DNA of 64,000 nt from Strigops habroptila (lineage: Eukaryota; Chordata; Aves; Psittaciformes; Psittacidae): assembly GCF_004027225.2 (NCBI RefSeq), contig NC_044277.2, forward strand, positions 89,230,283-89,294,282, read 5' to 3'. The position numbers were made by a program, and so were the translations under genes. Of this stretch, positions 13,467 to 26,160 are shown one piece after another (within the stretch, counting starts at the first letter, position 1; the number at the start of each line of letters is the position of its first letter). The notes beneath the pieces were generated by a model that worked only from the letters and a program-made list of their open reading frames with translations, had not been told where the DNA came from and did no database searches.

Positions 13467-16400
13467 GACCTGGACATTAAAAAAACGTCTTTTCATGTCT
13501 CTAGAATATTTTCCATATTCTACAGAAGTATCAAGTACTTCTGTTTTCTCAAAATAAGAAAAAAAAGCAAACTCATTTAATATTCCTAATCCCCGTATAT
13601 ACCTTATGGTATTTTACATACCATCTTTCAGGGCCTTTCTTTTTTAAAAGTTAAGAAGTTTTATGGCATAAATATTTTCCCCGTGAGGTTAGGAAACCAG
13701 TGTGTCGGACACTATATTTTTTAACAGTTATGGTATATTAGATCATGGTCTTTTGTGGTTAGGTATGACATCAGGCCGCCACAAAGCCATACTAGCAGAA
13801 TCACAGAGAGGAAAACATGTCAGCTTAATAGCTTTCAACATTCAGGGGAATTTGGAAAAGCCAAACCTGGATATGTCGAATAATCTGTTTTTATTCTGAC
13901 AAAGCTAACCCGAGATGACTTGCAAGCATGCATACTTAGAAGTTTAAAGCAAGAGATAAGGTGAAAAGCAACTTCAGCAAAAAAATTGGAGAGGCTGGAA
14001 GGCCAACTGCTGCCCCTGCTTGCCCTCCAGTAAATCCCTGATAATTTGCCTTTGAGTTGGAGCTCCTGGTACTGGCTTTCCTAATTGAGAGAGGCAGAGA
14101 GGCAGCCCAACCTGCTAACAGACCCAGCTTGTCATCTGCTGCGCCCAGCCTGCCACTTTGGTAATGTTTCCATCTATCCATTCCACTTACCTGTGTTTGC
14201 TTTCTTAATGCAGCACTGGCAATCCTTAGACCTTTCAGCCATTGTCATGAGGAAACACACAAGAAAAATAACTTTTCTGGGAAGACAGATCTGCAAAAGC
14301 AGGTACCAAAATGCTAATGGACAGCCAGAGAACAGCGATGCCTTAGGCTGGCTGAAAGTGATTTAGGTGGGGAAGGAGCTCAGGACCAGACCTGGGTGGA
14401 TATCACCTGCCTTGTGGGTTTCCCTGTATTGGGGCTAGGTTGTGAAGCTGTCCTGACTTGTCACAGGTGCAAAGGGGTTAGTTCCTGCCTTGTGCTGCCC
14501 CCATCCTCCTGTGGCTCATGCCATAACTGTTCTCCCACCCAGAACAGCTGGGGATCCTGGTTTTGCTCTCCCACTACTTCTGCAGCCAGTGATTGCTACA
14601 GAGCAAGGGCCTCTCCCAGACATGTAGCATATCTTGGGAGTGGGGGAAAGCAATGTCTGCCACTACAGCAGGCAATCGACCGTCTATAGAGATTTGCACC
14701 AACTGCCAAGGAGAAGTCTTTGCCTCCATGGAGCTCACATCCCAGGGTTGTAGATGATTTTGTTTGGTTTTCTTTCAGAGCAAATGCATGCAACTTTATT
14801 TTGGCAATTTGCTATTTCTGTTTCTGACCCCTAAAGGATTTGTCTGCCTGGAAGGTTTTCTCCTTTTTCTAACTATACCAAATGGGTTAATGAAAAATAT
14901 TTCTTTTACCTGTAGGCTTTATCTTGGCTAGGACTTACTCCATCCCTTTCCCAGCAGATAGCAAAGAGCGGTTCTCAGTGCTGGCCTTGTAGCAACACAT
15001 GAAGTACTCTATATGTCCGATAAGCCTTGGAGAACTTGAGTCATGAACAGTCTCATATTGATGTGTGTACATGCCTGCATCTGTAAGAGGACCTATCTCA
15101 AACTGCAAAAGCAATCTTCCTATTGGCATTTCTTAAATTTTAAGTCCTCAGCTTTGTAAGCTAAATAATGTCCTATTAGCATAGATTTGCGTTTAGACAT
15201 GCAATAAGCTGACAACACCAGTTATTTGATGTCATTCAGATTACAAATTTATTGATACAATAGATGCATTTTTTTCTCCCCAAAATGGACAGAGTAAGAG
15301 GGACTTCATATTCAGATGCATTTTACAAGCTGATGTTATTTATGAACCTCTCCTACTCCTGTTCCACGGGATGTTGTCACTGCTGCGCTTGTCCCTGCTG
15401 CAGCAGAGAAGCAGTGACAGATGCAGCAGTAGGAGCTGTTTCACCCCCAGCAGCAGGAGATGAAGCTGGTACCACGTATCTCTAATTTCACTTTTGGAGG
15501 AGGGACATTTCTACGCCAGTGTGTCTTAGGCACTGGGAAATGCATGAGTTGCTGGGACTGCTCATACATGCAGGACTCTCCTTGGAGGTAATCCAGTGAT
15601 ACTGATTTCCATTATAGCATACATCGATGTCTATAATCAGTCAAGTCTGCAGTATCTTTTTAACTGGAAAAGTGTCTTATGACTAATTTATTATTTTTCA
15701 CCCTTGTCATTTTTATATAGCTATTAGGAACTTCTGTTCTTAATGGGTCTTTCCTTTGCAACATGCAGCTGCGATGTATAAACAAAAATTATTTAGAAAC
15801 AATTTCATGTGATCCATCAGGCCACCCAGACTTAACCAGTCTGTCTTGTACTTTTAATACTGACTACGCAGGCAATGTGATTACAAAGATATACAGCTCA
15901 AGGATTCATGTTAGAAATTTTTAGGGAAGCCAATCTGAATAAAAAACTCTGATTATTTTTTCAGCTGTTGACAGACAATCTACAAACTCGATGAGAGATA
16001 AGTTTGTGGACTGCATTGCATGAAATTGCAGCAATTATTAAGTCAAATCTGTACAAAGTGGACTGGACTTTGGCTTCCTCCTCTTGTCATTGTCCTTGCT
16101 AAATGACTTGTACAAAAGCACTGGTAGCAAATTTCACATATGGTGTTTCTTATCAGCCCTTACACAGGGAGATGAAGAGAAGATATTTCTGATAACATTT
16201 AAAGTTACTGGTTCTTTAGATTCCACCATGTTCATAACAGCATAGAGAGGGAAATCAGTTCTTCTGATTGCACATGGAACAAATCTGAGAGCCAATTCAT
16301 TTGCTTTGCTGTCAGCGAGTTGCTGAGTTGCTTTGCTCTCCACTTCTGATTTCATAACCAGCTTAAATATTATCCTTTTAAATTTGCTTTAATGTGCTTA

Positions 16401-19400
16401 GGGATTGTTTCTTCTGTTAGATGGTTTTGTTTTGGATGGGGGTTTGGAGGACTTTTGTGGTAAAGCTCTGAAACAGGTCTAAAACCATGCATGGCTCCTT
16501 GTCCTCACAGCCTGGAGGAGGTCAGGTGAACCCAACTTGCCCAGCTGCTCTCCTGAGTAAGCAGTCACAGAGAGGGACTGGGGCTTGAAAAAAAATCAGG
16601 GATCCTGTTTTCTTTGCAAAATGACAAAGAAATAGAGCAGGACAAGTTCCTAGGCATGTTCTTGGGTGCTTCACCAAACACTGGCCTCCTGTATCTTGCC
16701 TCTCAATTTTTAAGGCACTTTCCTGAGTGGGGCTGGGGGGGGGGAAGCTTCATAAATACCTCAAAGGTAGGTGACACTGCCCCCTTGTCCTGCATTACCC
16801 TCATCTATAACGGCTCCTACCTTGTGGAGAGGTGGGGGAAGCCACTTTGGAAATGCATGTATCATTAGACCCTCCAAAAAGGGAAAGATACTCGGTGCTT
16901 GCTTAGTGTTGTATTGGGTTGGGCATGCATGTGCATCTAAGCCTTTAAGAGCAGGGAGCAGCAATGCAAAGCAGGTGGCAGGGAGGGAGATTTGAATGTT
17001 ATCTGCAGATGTTGAGAATAGCACTGCCCCTGGATGGCCTAAAGGAATAAATTGTCTCAGTCACAGCAGAACCTTTGGAAGTTACTGGAGTGGTGAAGTA
17101 CCTTGCAAATCTAGTAGCAAAATCCTCTCCCTCCTGTGATCCGTGACAAGGATGGAGGTTAAATATTCTGGGCTGGGAATTGTACAAAAGGAGCCCTTAG
17201 AAGCTCACAAGTTCCTGGTTTCTGGCCCTTAGCAAGGGATCGCTGCAAGCTCTAAAAAAGGAGTTTAAACATTCCCTAGTTAACCTCTTCTCTTTGTCCA
17301 GGTCTTCTCATGTCTCCAGCTGCTGTATTCATGTGCTGCCCCAGCTGAAAGGGAGCTAGACACAGGTCAAGTGAGTCTGTAAGCTCAGAGACTCTTTCTT
17401 ACACGGTGTTTGTAGCAGAGTGGAAGCATTACAGAAAAGTGGTGGTGGCTCTTCTCTGGGCTGTTTTGACCTTTTGGTATGCTCTTGCCTCAAAAGCTGG
17501 TGATTGCTAGCAGGAGGATAGCCACTCTGGTGGTTTTGATTCCCAGTGAAAGGTTAAAGTTTCTGCTTCTGACCAGTTTAGTTCATCACAACTATCAGTA
17601 CAAGCAAAGGATGAAGGTGAAGTCCTTGAACTCTGCATTGGCCAAGGCCTAAGTCCCGCATCTACTTACACTGGTATGCTACAATGTATTTATAAACATC
17701 TGATCATAAACAGAGATTAGGTAAATACTGCTGAGACAATAGATAATGGACAGGAATAAAGAAAATAACAAACCCCAAACACCACAGTTGTTTGTTGCTA
17801 GGATGATGCTTGTCTTTCAGAGGAGGAAGTGTTGCCTTTTTTCTGATGCTGACAACTACCCCTGGCAGAACAGCCAGCCTTCCTAAGAGCAGAAATGTGA
17901 CTGTCACTGTAGTAAACTTGTGTGTCCTACCCTGTATGCTGGACAAATAATCGCCTTGAAGCTAGTTGAAAGAAGGATTTCCCTTCTTATTTTTCAGGCA
18001 GTTCTTGGCTAATTCTGGGTGTGCAAAACAGAGTCCACAAGACCCCTCCTCTTCTCTCTTGCTTGGGAGAAGATGGACTGGATGTTGTAGAGGAACATGT
18101 GTTCACACTATAAGCAAGCTTTGGCGCTGTTCACGCCAGCATGGTTTAGAAAAGCAAGTTTCATTCAGTCATTTTGATGACTTTTGTTCAGAGGGAGTCA
18201 TGGACTTCAATTTTTCATTTAAAAACAAATAAACAAACAAATTTTCTCTTACTATTTATAATGGAAGGAACCACATAATGTACCTAATGCTGTACTAGAT
18301 GCTGTTGATACTGCTTCTCAGAAAACTCAAATTAAAGCCATTCATAAGGCTGATGGCCAAGTCAGCAGCTCTGCTGGAAGCAGGACAGTGGGCTTTTTCC
18401 ATTTGTATTATCAGAGCTTGATAGGCAATTTTTCCAATGTGGTAGGAACCTGGACTGGAAGAGATGGAAACAGTAAACTGAAATAGGCAACCTTGGGCAT
18501 CACATGCAGTAGCACCTGTTGCAGTACCAATGAAGCTCCAGAGAAAAAATTATTTAAAAGGAACATGGAGAAATGGAGTATCTTGCTTGTGCCCTACAGT
18601 CCTCCACCATCACCGCCATGAGCCTCTGTAATGTGCACTCAATGAAACAAAGCAGTCCCTTTGTCAAAAATTTTGCTGGTAGATTTCATGGAGTTACTTT
18701 AATTATTCTGTTCCTGCTCTCAGCAGCTGAGGAGGACAAACACAGTAGATCCATCCTTCACCTCTGCACATCTCTCCTTCACCTCTCAAACATTTTGCCT
18801 GATTGCACTTGTTTCCATTTTCTTTGGTGACAGCGGTCTTGGCAGAGTCTGCCCCAGAGAAGAAGTCTGGGTGAGAGAAGAGGGGTTACCGTTAGGATGC
18901 ACTGCCTGGGGTATTCTCTGAAGCCAAGGTTGTGATAATTTCCTCTGTCCCCACTCCCGTCTTCTCCCTTATAGCAGTGTTGTACTTCCATTGCCCTGTA
19001 AGCTCTCAAACCAGTCTTTTGCTGGGGAATGGTAACAAATGGACTCTTCCAGTGTCTTCTCTGGCCTCTGCAAGGTCTCTGTGTCCTGTGACAATTCTGT
19101 CATGATGTTCAGCAGTAGGATCATAGGAACTTGTTTATAGTTTGTTTAAATAATTCTGATAAGGGAGAGGATGGGGCCATTTAAACGTTAACTGTTGGAC
19201 CTACCTGCCTGATAGACTTAAGGACTAATTACAGCAGGTGTGATTGGTTTTGATTTAAACAAACAGGTTCTCTTATGAAGTTTCTTTTTTTTTAGCATAT
19301 ATTTGATAAGAGAAAAAAACCCTTAAAATTTGAATAATTAAATTAATGAGGTTCAAAGCATGTTAAATTCAAAGCACAAATCCAAAGTTGAAACAACCTC

Positions 19401-22400
19401 CTTCCTTCCGCACCCCAACAAGAGAGAGTATCTGGATTTTTAGACTGGAAGGTTACTGACGGGTGACAAAAGAAACCTTTGTTCTGCTCTTGGCTGCACT
19501 TCTTGCTCACAGGCTGACCTTCTTCAGGCCAGTTTCTCTCACTCCACTTAAAAAGGGAGTGTAATGATATCGACCTATTTGGCAAAGCGCATTGAGATCT
19601 ATCTGTGAAAAAGTGCTGGGGGCGAGTTGCCTTTGCAAACTTCAAACGTTTCATGATGGTAGGCTACTTCATCTTGGAAAATATTACTTGCTGAATTTGG
19701 GCAGGTTTTAGTGTTTGTGATTCATTCACAGAGAATTCCTGATTTCTTTAAGCTCTTCCCTTTTTTGTAGGTATTTGATGACTAGTTTACTAAATGGGCT
19801 GTTCTAAGGCTGTTTGCTACACTTGACATCACGTATCCCTCCATGCAGCTGAGTCATGCACCACCAGCGCATACACTAGTGTATGGCAATTAAGATAAGG
19901 CAGGCGGAAGCAAAACCCCAGCCTGGAGCATGACCTACAGCTTGGCATGGTGGAGTGGTGTGGCAGCTCCACTCCTCCCTGCCTCTGACTCACGGCTGGC
20001 TGAGCAGGCAGCGGTGGGACTTCTGGCAGGTCAGAGGCTTGATAACAGCCGAGGACAAAGAGGAGTTGTTATTGGGTGTGCATGCAGAAGTACTCTCAGT
20101 GCAGACAGGGTATTTGGCACGTAAAAGCATGAGCTAAACTCTGCATGCAAAAGGTAGCTGTAATAAAAGTATTCTGAGCGCATTTTGTTACTTCCTTGAT
20201 AAAATAATCTGTAAACTGTGACTGCTCTTTCCTTGAGCAGCTGTCCTTTCTCCCTTAGCTCCTATTTGAAGAATATCCCTATTCTGGAAAAAAAAGTATC
20301 TTGCTCTTCTGAAGCCTCCTGCAGGAAACACAGATGCAATTACAACCTGCTCATGCTTTCTCACAAACTGATTTAAAACCTTCTATGTGGACACACTGTG
20401 ATCTCAACCGGTACTCAGACTGGTGTCTTCCATGAAAACACACAGCTGTACCTTACTGGGAGATTAGTGGTTCAATAAGATGTCTTTTCATTACTGTTGT
20501 TTTCTCCCTAATGAAACAGGCTTGTGCTGTCTGCTATCAATTACATTATAAATCATGTAATGTAAGGTAATGACTTGGTAGTTTTTATTTTTCTAAGAAG
20601 GTGTAGCTCTAAGTTTTATTCAGTCTGGTTATTTCATGGCTTCTGAATTTGCTGCCCAAGCCCCTAGTTACTGCAGCTGTAGGTAAAAACTTGAACGCCT
20701 GAATCTCTTAAAGCTCAGGAACTTGAAAGAAAATAGCCCCCCCAAAGTTGCATACAGTTTGTCTCTCTGGGAGAGGAGAAGGTGTGGAGGAGGACATGAA
20801 AAAGCTGGCATGGGATATTTGCAGCTAACACTGCTGTCGGTGGGGCTGCTGGCTCTGTGTGGCTCTTGGGGCTCTTTGGAAAGTATTCTCTGTTTAGCCT
20901 CTGAGTCTGAATTTTTCTAGCCTTGTTTAGTCTTTCTGGGCTCCCTTAAAGGTCAGCTGAGAGAAAACATGAATTGGCTCTTCCAGAGGGAGCTGTCACT
21001 TCTCTCTTTCATTTGGTGATGCAGTGAAAGTGTCTAAAGCATGGTGGTGTGAGAGAAATTAGCTGCTTCTGCTTTCTCCCTTCCCCTGTAGTAAATTTTG
21101 TTCCCTGCATGAATGAGCCAGACTTAGTATCAATTTTATTCCCAACAGTCCTTGATACGCAACCTAAAAAAACCTCAAACCCCACACATATCCCTCCTAG
21201 CCCACAGCTTTTTCTGGAGCTGATGAAAAACAGAGCTGATGTCATGGGCTATTTTTATACAATGATGTCTAAAATACTTGATTTTTGTAATAGCGAATGA
21301 CTGTGCTATACTTGTAAGCAAATTATTTCCATTTTCCTTTTTCCATTTATGTAAATTGACAAATATCAGAACTGAACTCAGATGGAGCAAGACTTTTTTC
21401 AAATTACTTTCAAGTTCTTAAGCCCCACTTCCACCCCTCCCCTCTTTCTCCAAGTCTCCTCCAACAGCTATCACCAAGGTAACACCTACCAGGGATAGGC
21501 AAAACCTCTGGTCTCAAAATAAAAGCAGGTAAGTAACTGCATGCTTACAGCCCCAGACCTGAGCAGTGAGTACTGTAGTGGAGGTGGCACACTCATTCAC
21601 AGTCCCTGGAGGCAAATGCTGTGGCCCTGTCAGCCCTGCATCCTTGTGCTGTCCTAGGGGCTGTGATAAGCCACCAAAGCTTCACAGAGAAGTTCCTAAG
21701 ATGGTGGCAAAGAGAGCGAGAACCCAAATGTCCAACTGCTATGTGTTGTCATTAACCATGTCAGATACAGGCTGGGTGGTTTTCCAGTTTCTGGTTTTCT
21801 TCTCCTTCGATACTGCTGAAGTGTTTGGGTTTGGGCAGCCAGTCTGTTCCGTGTCAACTCCCACTATTACTCTTTTCCTTAAAAGTAATATTAAAAGTGC
21901 TTCTATTTATCAGCCCAGCATGCAGAGTCTTGCCTGATGGGTTTACATTTCTGCCAGCAAAGTCACTGCTGCTGCCATGCACTCGACACCCTCCTGTTGT
22001 TCATTAGCAACCCAGGTGGGCACAGCACTGCCTTTGTCTTGGAGCCATCCATTTGTGTAAATGTGGGTTTTGGCAACTCAAGCAATTGCTAATCTGCAAA
22101 ATTGAAAAATAGGAGTTCACTAAATGGAGCACAGGATGCTGCTAAATGCAGAGCTGTTTAAAAAAAAAAACCCAAACCAAAGCCGTTTAATGAAATCAGT
22201 ACAGGTTCTCCCCATCTTTGCTTTCTAAAAATCAAATCAAAGAAATTAAAAAGTTCTGAGTTTTATTCAACCCCTACTTCAGCAGCATCTGCCTTACCTG
22301 GGGGAAACAGGTGTGACTAAGTTGGTAGACAAAGGACTCTTCAAAAAGGATTCAGGTACCTAATGTCGGTTTGAGATGCTTCTGTCTAAACATAGATCCC

Positions 22401-23951
22401 CAAATCCTCTTTTCTGTCCTAGGACACCTGAAAACATAACTCCAGGCCTCTGCAATTATATCAGAGCTCTGCATTAAATAGTGGTGGCTGCTTTTTATCC
22501 ACTTATTTTTTGAAAGGGGAGATAAAAACACTCATATCTCTTTACATCCCAAGGACATTTGAATTCATGTATCTCACTTCTCTGGAAAATGTCCTAAGCA
22601 GCTAACTAGAGATTATCCTGAAGCGGTGCTCTCTTTGATACAACTCTTCCTGGCTCAAAGTAATTACGTATATAATTATGAAGGTACAGACACACACAAA
22701 AGACTGACACTGCTTGTGTGGTGGTGAAATGCTCATTGTAAGCTGCAGCTCTTACTCCAAGGAAGTTAAGGTTTATTTATGCATTTATTTATAGGAGTCT
22801 AGTATTCGGTGACTTGTTCAGTTCAGAAAGGTACAAAGCTTACTGAATCTTCATAAAAGCTTGTATGAATTCAGATCCAGCATTTGGGTCCGTAATACAT
22901 ACACGCACATGGACTCTAAAGGCCAAGCTCCATGATATTTAACTGAGCAAAACGTTTTGCAGATGGCTGTGTTCCATGACAAAGCAGGCACTGGCAGTAA
23001 GCGCCAGCCTGCATAATAGAAAGGAAATACTCTTGTTGCCTGCCCATAAGCAGGTGCAGCGTCAGTCTGGGATGTTTTCATAAACACAGTGTCATACTTC
23101 TCTGTTACATTTGCGTCATTTAAAGAAAAAGAAAGGATAATCTCATTGCCATCTTCTCTGCTTCCAGCTTTCTGAATTATTTTCACTGATTTCATGGCAG
23201 GAAATGCTGATCCTGTGTTGCAATATGTAGCCCAGACTGGAATAGTAATTTCATCTTAAATACTCAAGGTAGAAAACAAATTCCATTAACTTCTTGCTAC
23301 TTAAAGGGTCTTGTTAATCAATTTTTTTATCAGTATCTTCAAAACTTTCTTGAATTGGTATTATACAATATATACTTGTACATCATTTTTTCAATATCAT
23401 TTTGTCTGGCCACTATTACACCATCTGCCTCTGGAGTACAAATAACTACCCCAAACCTGCACCATTCTTGTGTATCTGTGGAAAGGTAGTCACCAAAAGC
23501 AGCTGCTGAAAAACTTGGCCACCACAAATCAGCGTGCTTAACTTGCTTCAGGCAGCACTGGGAGACTGCCTCCCAGTGCCATGGGCCAAGAAATGGGGTA
23601 TCCAGTCTGAGAGAAATGGAAACAACCCAAGAGGCTTTAAACAGTTTTGTCCACTGAGGCTGAAGGAAGAAAGAGATGGATCAGTGACTGTCAAAGAGAA
23701 GACTCATCTATCTGCACCATCAGGGAACAAGAGGGGTCTGCAGACTACAGGTTTGTGTGATGCGCACAATCACACAGTACATGGCAAAACACTATTCGGA
23801 AGAAGGAGTCTGAAGCTGCTGCTTTTTGATCTGGATCACATCTTGACCCCTAGAAACGTAGCTTTTGCATTTCTAGTTGGACCTGCTAAGAAAATACGGT
23901 CCATCAGACAGGTGGTTGTAATCTGAAGAGCGAGGACAAGCATAGGATAAG

Positions 23952-24000
23952 TTGGGCAATTTCAGTCGTGTGCAATTTCAGCCCAGTGCAATTTCACTGT
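23952..24000. repeat. Three-copy short tandem repeat
   Basis: The core GCAATTTCA occurs three times at about 17-bp spacing with diverged flanks. It is a small local repeat without an associated gene. Confidence 0.65.
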
Positions 24001-26018
24001 GGATTTACTAAGACAGTTACTTCCCTCGCAGGAGTTTGTCCATTTGAATGCCCAAACACACCCTCAAAATCTCTGTCTTTCATGGGCACCTTGCAACTGA
24101 GATCTGCCTCCTCCATATCTATTGTTTTGATGGAGATGAGCATAAACTGCATGATGTGGCTGCCCTTATTTCTCTGTCCCTTCAAGACTCAACAGCTGTT
24201 TTTCTAAAGAGCCAACCTTTCCCTTTTGCAAGTCTAGTCCTTCTGCCTTGGAGAAGTGCCCTCAGAGCCATGCCACCTTTCTCAGAGTGTTTATGTCCTC
24301 TCCCCAGGAAAGGATTACAAATTGCAGCATGAACACATCTTTAAAACACACAACCTCTTATTAGACAGTGTTTTTAAGCAAAACAGCAGGTGGACTTGTT
24401 AACTCCATCTGCCACTCTTCTCATGGAGTATATGTTTTCTAAACAAACTTTAATATCCTCTACTAAATTAAAGAAGCATTTTCAACACGAACACCCTGAC
24501 GTATAATCACAATATACGTATGTGCCCTCTTTATAAAAAACCCCCACAATAACCACCATCTGCCACTTTCTTAGTAAACACTGTGACATTATGTCATGAA
24601 CTCGATTACGCAGATCGCTGGGGTGTGGACAACCAGTTGCTGCTTTTTAAAAATAACTGTTGAAATAAAGCTTTGCTTTAGGTGCACCAAATCCATTACT
24701 GAATGTTCGTCAGAGAGAACGGGCTCATTTCAGCCAGCTGTGTGCGTGTTCCCTTACGTCAGCGGAAAACTGCCTGGGCACAACTAGCTTGTCTCTTATT
24801 GACTCGTGTAATTATAGCCAGGGTTAATAGACAGCACCAGTTACTGCGAAGGCTACTTTAAACCCTTATTCTGCATTCTGCAGTCTGTCTTTGGCCAAGC
24901 CTGTTGAGAAATGATAACTTTCACCAGATCTGCTTTTTGGGCAAATGTTCTCTGTGGCAGGGGACTGCATGCCTTGGGCTTGGTTTTAGAAATAGATTCA
25001 TTAATTTAGGAAAACGCCAGTCTGGAGGGCTGAGACATTGCTACTACAGGGGAGAAAGAGGAAGCAAAAGAGAATTTTGTTCACATGAGGGGAAAATTTG
25101 GTGACTGCCTTGAAATCTGAGCTTGGAAGTCGCTGGGGAAGATAAGAAGGCAAGTGGGACTCAGAATTGGGGGAAAAGTGCTGAAATTCACTGAGCAAAG
25201 GCATTGGACAGAGATAGAGAGAGCACATGAGAAGACCAGCATTTAAGAAATAGGGTGAGGATCCGTCCTTCCTCTTCTAAGAAATCACAGTTTATTCATT
25301 AAAGAAATGGTGGAAGCTTGAAAGCTAGGAACTCCGAAGTTAAGAGATACTTGTTTTAGTTTGAGCCTTTTTAGAGATAAACAGTTTGAAACAGTTCTTG
25401 ATTGTACACTAGGTGTGATAATGCTGTGAGCAACATCTGCTAACTGAATGAGGAAAGCATTTTTAGGAAGAGCAACGAGTCTAGAGGCAATCTATATTGT
25501 AAATCTAAGAGGACAATCATGGTTATGATTTCTAATTTATTACTCGCAGGACATTGAGTCATCTCTGGAAAACCTACAGGAATCTACTGTGTTACGCCAG
25601 ATAGTAATCAGAAACAAATTTCATCCCTTTTCAAATTATTACTGGCAGTTTCAGCCTGACACTTGAGAAATCTTTAAGTATCCAAGCACTTGGTTTATTC
25701 TATGTTCATAGAACATATGGGTAAGACACTGTCATCCTGTGTCGGTATTAGTTATAGATTGATGTTAGGATGATGCACCTGAAATGACTCCTGGGAAGTT
25801 TTAATACCTCTTTTCTTTCTTTTCATTCTGGCCTGTCTTCTTTCCTCTCCCTACCCAAACTGTCCTGCTGCTTCTTACTGGTATTTTGAGCAGCTGATGT
25901 GGGGGGAAGGAACCCACCCTGTGTTAACAGGGGCCAAACTGCTCTGATGTACACAACAAAACTCCTATTGACTTTAATGGAAGAAGGATCAGTCCAGAGC
26001 CTGGCTCTCTTCTTTTTG

Positions 26019-26160
26019 CTTTGGGTTTTTTTTTTTTTCTTTTGGGGGAGAGAGGGGAAAGGATCTTGTGGTGTTTTTTTGGAAGGGTTGTTTGTGTGTG
26101 TGTTTGTTGGGGTGTTTTTTTCTTCTTTCTTCTGTTGTTGATGGTTTGGGGTTTCTTTTT
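26019..26160. repeat. G/T-rich low-complexity tract
   Basis: Runs of T interrupted by GG, GGG or GTG, including a GTGTGTGTGTTTGTTGGGGTG segment. Read on the minus strand it is an A/C tract. It resembles the tracts found repeatedly inside the TMEM170B introns. The open frames across it, lysine/proline/threonine-rich on the minus strand, are composition artefacts. Confidence 0.85.

Larger units (their letters stand above)
10001..20000. other. Intergenic DNA, no gene recognised
   Basis: No coding exon or RNA gene is recognisable. Small structures present are a 20-bp tandem duplication (11,609-11,648), a triple GTATAAAAG repeat (13,438-13,466), a nested CTG-rich inverted repeat (15,375-15,419) and a 10-G run (16,735-16,744). 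Base composition is ordinary for avian intergenic sequence with few CpGs. Confidence 0.7.

Noticed and set aside
22851..23195. 114-codon minus-strand frame
   Set aside because: No family resemblance, no splice or promoter context, and a length within chance expectation for a 43 kb non-coding interval.
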